From Alphaproteobacteria bacterium (GTDB lineage Bacteria > Pseudomonadota > Alphaproteobacteria > Sphingomonadales > Sphingomonadaceae): a stretch of 13,461 nucleotides of DNA. A program made the position numbers and the translations under genes. The stretch is from contig JAHJWA010000405.1 in the NCBI GenBank assembly GCA_018828205.1, positions 1-13,461 on the forward strand. The letters are read 5' to 3'. Positions 8,879-13,461 of this stretch are shown here, piece after piece (position 1 is the first letter of the stretch; each line of letters starts with the position of its first letter). The notes below the pieces were generated by a model that did no database searches, was not told where the DNA came from, and saw nothing but the letters and a program-made list of their open reading frames with translations.

Positions 8879-9874
8879 ATGGACGCCAGCTACCCCCACA
8901 CCCGCCTGCGACGCACAAGATCGACCGGCTGGAGCCGCGCGCTCCACCGCGAGAACCGCCTGGCGCCGAGCGATCTGATCTGGCCGCTGTTCGTCACCGC
9001 GGGCACCGGGGTGGAAGAACCCATCGCCAGCCTGCCCGGCGTCTCGCGCTGGTCGGTCGACCGCATCGCCGAACGCGCCAAGGAAGCGGTCGCGCTCGGG
9101 ATCCCCTGCGTGGCGCTGTTCCCCAACACCCCGGGCGATCGCCGCAGCGACAGCGGCGAGGAAGCGTTCAACCCCGACAACCTGATGTGCCGCGCGATCC
9201 AATCGATCCGCGATGCCTGCGGCTCGGATATCGGCGTGCTCACCGATGTCGCGCTCGACCCCTACACCAGCCACGGCCAGGACGGGGTGCTCGATGCGGA
9301 TGGCTATGTCTCCAATGACGACACGGTGGCGGTGCTGGTCGATCAGGCGCTCAACCAGGTCGCGGCGGGCGCGGATATCGTCGCGCCATCGGACATGATG
9401 GACGGCCGTGTCAGGGCGATCCGCATGGCGCTCGAGATGGCGGGGCATCACCAGACCCAGATCATGAGCTATGCCGCCAAATACGCCTCGGCCTTCTACG
9501 GCCCGTTCCGCGATGCGGTCGGCTCGGGCGGTCTGCTCAAGGGCGACAAGAAGAGCTACCAGATGGATCCGGGCAATGGTCGCGAGGCGCTGCGCGAGGT
9601 CGCGCTCGATATTGCCGAGGGCGCCGACAGCGTGATGGTCAAGCCGGGCCTGCCCTATCTCGACGTCGTCGCGCGGCTGGTCGATCGCTTCGACCTGCCG
9701 GTCTTCGCCTATCAGGTGTCGGGCGAATACGCGATGATCGAGGCCGCCGCCGCGGCGGGCGCGGGGGATCGCGACGCGCTGGTGCTCGAGACGCTGATGG
9801 CCTTCAAGCGCGCGGGCTGCACCGGGGTGCTGAGCTATCACGCGCCGCATGCCGCGCGGCTGCTGGGCGGCTGA
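8879..9874 (+). CDS. hemB: Delta-aminolevulinic acid dehydratase (porphobilinogen synthase)
   Basis: 331 residues. Condenses two 5-aminolevulinate molecules to porphobilinogen, the second committed step of tetrapyrrole (heme, and in phototrophs bacteriochlorophyll) synthesis. The two Schiff-base lysines are Lys201 (SYAAKYASAFYGPFR) and Lys255 (SVMVKPGLPYLD). The metal loop reads LTDVALDPYTSHGQDG (121-136), with Ala125, Asp127 and Asp135 where zinc enzymes carry cysteines; this is the Mg-dependent, Pseudomonas-like type. The frame is open further upstream (to 8537), but that stretch lies inside the peptidase gene. The ATG at 8879 gives the family's usual start, MDASYPHTRLRRTRSTGWSR, although it has no strong ribosome-binding site. 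It lies 64 bases after the peptidase gene and 6 bases before the acetyltransferase gene. Confidence 0.97.
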   Translation: MDASYPHTRLRRTRSTGWSRALHRENRLAPSDLIWPLFVTAGTGVEEPIASLPGVSRWSVDRIAERAKEAVALGIPCVALFPNTPGDRRSDSGEEAFNPDNLMCRAIQSIRDACGSDIGVLTDVALDPYTSHGQDGVLDADGYVSNDDTVAVLVDQALNQVAAGADIVAPSDMMDGRVRAIRMALEMAGHHQTQIMSYAAKYASAFYGPFRDAVGSGGLLKGDKKSYQMDPGNGREALREVALDIAEGADSVMVKPGLPYLDVVARLVDRFDLPVFAYQVSGEYAMIEAAAAAGAGDRDALVLETLMAFKRAGCTGVLSYHAPHAARLLGG

Positions 9875-9880
9875 GGGCCG

Positions 9881-10459
9881 GTGAGCGAGTTCCGCCTCGA
9901 AACGCAGCGGCTGATCCTGCGCGACTGGCGCGAGGGGGACTGGGCCGAGTTCTGGCGCGTCACCAACACGCCTGCAGTCATGCGCTGGCTGGGCGATCCC
10001 GCGGACGAAGCGACACGTAATGCGGCGCGCGAGCGGCTCGAGGGCTATCGCCGCGATCACGGCCACACCTTCTGGGTGCTCGAGCGCAAGCCCGATGGCG
10101 GGCATCTGTCGGGCCAGCTGCTCGGCTTCTGCGGCCTGAAGCGCTCGAACGTCGAGGGCGAGACGGTGTTCGGGATGATGGAAGTGGGCTGGCGGCTGCG
10201 CGAGGATGCCTGGGGCCACGGCTATGCCAAAGAGGGCGCCGTCGCCAGCCTCGATGCGGCGTTCGAGCGCTTCGGCGCGGACGAGGTCGTGGCGCTGACC
10301 GTCGCGGGCAACAGCGCCAGCTGGGGGCTGATGCGGCGGCTGGGGATGCGCCGCCGCGAGGATCTCGATTTCGAGGATCCGCGCTGGGGGCCGCATCTCA
10401 ACCCCAGCATCGTCCACTCGGTCACCGCCGAGACCTGGCAGGAGCACCGCCCCGCGTGA
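9881..10459 (+). CDS. GNAT-family N-acetyltransferase, RimJ/RimL type
   Basis: 192 residues. Transfers acetyl from acetyl-CoA to an unknown amine. The start LETQRLILRDWREGDWAEFW is the classic RimJ/RimL-type entry (PF13302-like). The acetyl-CoA-binding motif A is seen in VGWRLREDAWGHGYAKEG, with Gly-His-Gly in the pyrophosphate loop. NSASWGLMRRLGMRR is the later motif B region, where the Asn and the Gly-Met turn are usual. The C-terminal HSVTAETW resembles proteins that modify small molecules or protein N-termini, but the substrate cannot be assigned. The GTG start lies 6 bases after the hemB stop, with GAGGG just upstream. The gene's stop overlaps the GTG start of the next gene (GTGA, 10456-10459). 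Confidence 0.92.
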   Translation: MSEFRLETQRLILRDWREGDWAEFWRVTNTPAVMRWLGDPADEATRNAARERLEGYRRDHGHTFWVLERKPDGGHLSGQLLGFCGLKRSNVEGETVFGMMEVGWRLREDAWGHGYAKEGAVASLDAAFERFGADEVVALTVAGNSASWGLMRRLGMRRREDLDFEDPRWGPHLNPSIVHSVTAETWQEHRPA

Positions 10460-12654
10460 GACATCGGCTGCTGTTCGTCGCGACGATCCTGGCGGGAAGC
10501 TTCCTGCTGTTCCTGGTCCAGCCGCTGGTGGCGCGGATGGCGCTGCCCCGGCTGGGTGGCGCGCCCGCGGTCTGGAACAGCGCGATGCTGGTCTATCAGG
10601 CGCTGCTGCTGGGCGGCTACGCCTATGCCCATGCCATCGGGCGCTGGCCGATCGCGCGCCAGGCCGCGGTGCATCTCGGTCTGCTGCTGCTCGCCGCGCT
10701 GACGCTGCCGATCGCGCTCGCCGATCTGCCCGCGCCGAGCCCCGGGCTCGAACCGCTGTGGGTGCCGCTGCTGTTCGCGCTCACCATCGGTCCGGTGTTC
10801 TTCGTCGTCTCGGCGCAGGCGCCGCTGATGCAGCGCTGGTACGCCGCCGACGCCAGCGCGGGCGATCCCTACTGGCTCTACGCCGCCTCCAATCTGGGGA
10901 GTTTTACCGGCCTGCTCGCCTATCCGCTGCTGTTCGAGCCCAATCTGTCGCTGGGCGCGCAGAGCTGGGTCTGGAGCCTGGGCTATGGCGCGCTGATCCT
11001 GCTGGTGGGGGGTGCGGCGGCGGTGCGCTGGCGCGCTGGCGGCGTCGACGCGCCGCTCGCCCCCGCGGCGTCCGAGCCGATCGGCTGGCGGCGCACGCTG
11101 CTGTGGCTGGCGCTGGCGGCGGTGCCCTCGGGGCTGATGCTCTCGGCGACCACGCATCTCACCACCGATATCGTCGCCATGCCCTTGCTGTGGGTGATCC
11201 CGCTCGGGCTTTATCTGCTGAGCTTCGTCTTCGCCTTCAACGCGCGCAGCGCGCTGGGGCATACCCTGGCGCGCGTCGCCCCCGTGGTGCTGTTGCTGGC
11301 GGGCGGGATGGCGATGGTCAGCCAGGGGGCGGAAGGCCTCTCGACCGGCTTCGCGACGGTGCTGATGCTGTTCGTGGTGGCGGTCGCGCTGCATCGCCGG
11401 CTTTACGAAGACCGGCCATCGCCCGCGCGGCTGACCTATTTCTATCTCATTATGAGCGCGGGCGGGGCGCTGGGCGGGCTGTTCACCGCGCTGCTCGCAC
11501 CGGTGGTCTTCGACTGGGTGTGGGAGCATCCCATCCTCGTGCTGGCCGCCGCTGCGCTGCTTCCCGATCGTCCGCTGATCGCCTGGATGGAGCGGCTGGG
11601 GCTCGACCCGCGCAAGCGGCGGATCGCGGTGCTGCTGCTGCTGATTGCCGCCATGGTCCTCTCGGGGCTGCTCAACCGCTGGCTGGTCGAGCAGAACGAT
11701 GCGCTGGTGCTCCTGGGGATGCTGGGCATGGCGTGGTGCGGGATCCTGCTGCTCGGGTATCGCTGGGCGATGGTGGCGGTGCTCGCGATGCTGATGCTCG
11801 GGCGCGGCGGCTATCAGACGCTGTCGGCGTCGATCGACGGCGCGCGCGAGCGCAGCTATTTCGGTATCTACACCGTGCGCGATTACGAATCCGGCGATCG
11901 GCGCGAACTGACCCACGGGACCACGCTTCACGGGCTGCAGTTCTCGGCGCCCGCCGACCGGCGCGAGCCGACGACCTATTACGGACGCGATTCGGGGGTC
12001 GGTGCGGCGCTGGGTCTGCTGCCGCAGCTCGCGGGCCCCGAGGCCCGCGTCGGGGTCGTCGGGCTCGGGGTGGGGACGCTCGCCTGCTATCGCCAGCCGG
12101 GTCAGGCGTGGGATTTCTTCGAGATCGATCCCGAGGTTGTGGAGTTTTCGCGCGGCGCGGACGGCTTCACCTTCCTGCGCGAATGCACCCCCGATGCGCC
12201 GGTCCATATCGGCGACGCGCGGCTGGTGCTCGAGCGCTTCCCCGCCGCGCGCTTCGACGCGCTGGTGATCGATGCCTTCAGCTCGGATGCCATCCCGCTG
12301 CACATCGTCACCACCGAAGCCTTCGCCATCTACCGCCGCACGCTGGCCGAGGACGGGCTGCTCGTGCTGCATATCTCCAACCGCTTCATCGATCTGCGTC
12401 CGATGGTCGCGGCGCTGGCCAAGGAGCATGGCATGACGGCGATCCTGCGCTCGGATCTGACCGAGCTCGGACCCGGGATCAGCCCCTCGGTGTGGGTGGT
12501 GATGTCGCCAGACGCCGGCCAGATCGCGAGGCTGATCGCCGCGCGCCGCGACCTGTCGTGGGAACGCCCGCCCGCGCCGGCGCCGACCTTGTGGACCGAC
12601 GATTTCGCGTCCATCCTGCCCTATATCCAATGGCAGAACATCCTGGGAAAATGA
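10456..12654 (+). CDS. Fused membrane protein with spermidine-synthase-like methyltransferase domain
   Basis: 732 residues. The N-terminal part (about 1-450) is strongly hydrophobic with roughly a dozen predicted membrane segments (for example FVATILAGSFLLFLVQPLVA and LLLLIAAMVLSGLL). The C-terminal part (about 470-715) is a Rossmann-like spermidine-synthase/methyltransferase domain: VGVVGLGVGTLA (532-543), acidic EIDPE (556-560), GDARLVLERF, VIDAFSSDAIPLH with Asp606 and Asp611, and LLVLHISNRF. This is the 'fused MFS/spermidine synthase' family. Whether it makes polyamines is unproven, and many members may not. The GTG start overlaps the GNAT stop by 4 bases, and its own stop overlaps the next ATG (ATGA). 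Assigning the domain is safe; calling it a spermidine synthase is not. Confidence 0.9.
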   Translation: MRHRLLFVATILAGSFLLFLVQPLVARMALPRLGGAPAVWNSAMLVYQALLLGGYAYAHAIGRWPIARQAAVHLGLLLLAALTLPIALADLPAPSPGLEPLWVPLLFALTIGPVFFVVSAQAPLMQRWYAADASAGDPYWLYAASNLGSFTGLLAYPLLFEPNLSLGAQSWVWSLGYGALILLVGGAAAVRWRAGGVDAPLAPAASEPIGWRRTLLWLALAAVPSGLMLSATTHLTTDIVAMPLLWVIPLGLYLLSFVFAFNARSALGHTLARVAPVVLLLAGGMAMVSQGAEGLSTGFATVLMLFVVAVALHRRLYEDRPSPARLTYFYLIMSAGGALGGLFTALLAPVVFDWVWEHPILVLAAAALLPDRPLIAWMERLGLDPRKRRIAVLLLLIAAMVLSGLLNRWLVEQNDALVLLGMLGMAWCGILLLGYRWAMVAVLAMLMLGRGGYQTLSASIDGARERSYFGIYTVRDYESGDRRELTHGTTLHGLQFSAPADRREPTTYYGRDSGVGAALGLLPQLAGPEARVGVVGLGVGTLACYRQPGQAWDFFEIDPEVVEFSRGADGFTFLRECTPDAPVHIGDARLVLERFPAARFDALVIDAFSSDAIPLHIVTTEAFAIYRRTLAEDGLLVLHISNRFIDLRPMVAALAKEHGMTAILRSDLTELGPGISPSVWVVMSPDAGQIARLIAARRDLSWERPPAPAPTLWTDDFASILPYIQWQNILGK

Positions 12655-13226
12655 GTATGAGCATCCACCGCCCCGGCGTCCGCATCGTGCCCATCCACGG
12701 CAAGACCCCGAAGATACACGAGAGCGTTTTCATCGCGCCGGGCTGCACCATCATCGGCGATGTCGAGATCGGCGAGGGCAGCTCGATCTGGTACAATTGC
12801 GTGCTGCGCGCCGATGTCTTCACCATCCGCATCGGCGAGCGGACCAATGTCCAGGACGGCAGCGTGCTGCATTGCGACCCGCCGCGCCCGGGCGACCCCG
12901 AGGGCTCGCCGCTCGAGATCGGCAGCGATGTGCTGATCGGCCATATGGCGATGTGCCATGGCTGCGTGATCGAAGATCGCGGCTTCGTGGGCCTTGGCGC
13001 CATCGCGATGAACAAATCGGTGATCGGCAGCGACGCCATGCTGGCGGCGGGCGCGATGCTGACCGAGGGCAAGGTGATGGAACCGCGCTCGCTCTGGGCC
13101 GGGCGCCCGGCCAAGCCGATGAAGGAACTGACCGACGCCGCCATCATGGGGATGCGCGCCGGGGTGATGCATTATGCCGAGAACGCGAAGCATCATGCGG
13201 AGGCTGTGGCGAACGCGCCGGATTGA
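12651..13226 (+). CDS. Gamma-class carbonic anhydrase-like protein (left-handed beta-helix)
   Basis: 191 residues. Hexapeptide repeats (IIGDVEIGEGSSIW, VFTIRIGERTNV, LEIGSDVLIGH, SVIGSDAMLAAGAM) form the left-handed beta-helix of gamma carbonic anhydrases, which act as trimers. Three candidate metal histidines are His74 (DGSVLH), His98 and His103 (IGHMAMCHGC); the spacing matches the archaeal Cam enzyme. Arg53 and Asp55 (VLRADV) match its conserved pair. It lacks the acidic proton-shuttle loop of Cam, as CamH/YrdA/PaaY types do, so activity is likely but not certain. ATG at 12651 overlaps the previous stop. A second in-frame ATG at 12657 has better spacing from GGGA and could be the true start. 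It is the last gene of the hemB-side operon, converging on the DUF1275 remnant. Confidence 0.93.
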   Translation: MSMSIHRPGVRIVPIHGKTPKIHESVFIAPGCTIIGDVEIGEGSSIWYNCVLRADVFTIRIGERTNVQDGSVLHCDPPRPGDPEGSPLEIGSDVLIGHMAMCHGCVIEDRGFVGLGAIAMNKSVIGSDAMLAAGAMLTEGKVMEPRSLWAGRPAKPMKELTDAAIMGMRAGVMHYAENAKHHAEAVANAPD

Positions 13227-13248
13227 CGAGGCGGGACGGGAGCGCCGC

Positions 13249-13461
13249 TCAATTCTCGAGGAGCGGGCTTCCTCGCTCGATCCGGCAGGCTGCGCCGAAT
13301 AGCAGCACGGCTGCGGCCATCGCCGGGGCCCCGGCAAGATCCACCCCCAGCCGCGTCGTGTTGCCCGACATGAAGGAGGTGAAATAGCCCCCCGCGACGA
13401 CGAAACCGGTCGCATCGACCAGCCCCGCCAGTCCGGCCAGGCCGATGGCCAGTCGCTGGCG
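13249..13461 (-). CDS. DUF1275 (YoaK-like) membrane protein, 5' end outside window, shortened C-terminus
   Basis: The minus strand is open from the right edge to a TGA at 13249-13251; 70 residues are visible and no start lies in the window. The sequence LAGLVDATGFVVAGGYFTSF, followed by MSGNTTRLGVDLAG, is the conserved first membrane segment and GNTTRLG motif of DUF1275 proteins. The family is usually about 210-240 residues, with this motif near residue 40-50. Here the frame stops only about 30 residues after it, with a polar end (CRIERGSPLLEN). The other two frames show no DUF1275 continuation, so this looks like a deletion-truncated gene or a very short variant, not a simple frameshift. The stop is 22 bases from the carbonic anhydrase stop (convergent). 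Confidence 0.65.
   Translation of the reverse strand, partial: RQRLAIGLAGLAGLVDATGFVVAGGYFTSFMSGNTTRLGVDLAGAPAMAAAVLLFGAACRIERGSPLLEN

Noticed and set aside
10222..12630. Very long open frame on the minus strand opposite the acetyltransferase and fused membrane protein genes
   Set aside because: Its translation is Arg/Gln/His/Pro-rich low-complexity with no domain, while the plus strand shows clear families with proper starts. It is an artefact of strong G/C third-position bias.
10758..12650. Upstream in-frame extension of the gamma-carbonic anhydrase gene
   Set aside because: It is out-of-frame reading of the fused membrane/spermidine-synthase-like gene; the anhydrase fold begins right after the ATG at 12651.

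Overview
This is a GC-rich chromosomal window from an alphaproteobacterium, most likely order Sphingomonadales (Erythrobacteraceae-like). I infer this from overall protein character, strong G/C third-position bias, an alphaproteobacterial-type SUV3-like helicase, a Mg-type HemB and a textbook CtrA box. It holds core and housekeeping genes. I see no mobile element, tRNA, rRNA or CRISPR array, and no gene-free stretch longer than about 220 bases.

Layout. At the left edge is the 3' part of a Sua5-type threonylcarbamoyl-AMP synthase gene (tRNA t6A synthesis, + strand). It converges on two minus-strand genes for predicted lipoproteins: a small coiled-coil protein, and a DUF2807 beta-solenoid protein with its own candidate promoter. 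Next come carD (RNA polymerase-binding regulator) with a clear intrinsic terminator, and a 218-base carD leader. Upstream of that lies a tight minus-strand run in transcription order: SUV3-like RNA helicase, S4-domain RNA-binding protein, 7Fe ferredoxin, YihY-type membrane protein. Neighbours there overlap by 4 bases or lie 13 bases apart.

A divergent gap (7011-7182) carrying a perfect CtrA-type site separates this run from a plus-strand series. That series is a membrane-anchored M23 (LytM) endopeptidase, hemB, a RimJ/RimL-type GNAT acetyltransferase, a fused membrane/spermidine-synthase-like protein and a gamma-class carbonic-anhydrase-like protein. The last four have 6-base or overlapping (GTGA/ATGA) junctions and are probably one transcription unit. 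At the right edge is the tail of an unusually short DUF1275 (YoaK-like) gene on the minus strand.

The part most worth a second look is the carD leader. Within about 150 bases the minus strand carries a 12-bp perfect palindrome over the expected -35 position, a perfect TATAAT, a 5' hairpin, and a two-part hairpin ending in a U-run that looks like an intrinsic terminator. All of this lies before the carD ribosome-binding site. It could be an unannotated small RNA of about 110 nt or an attenuator controlling carD. The CtrA box before the M23 peptidase gene is the second clear regulatory signal.
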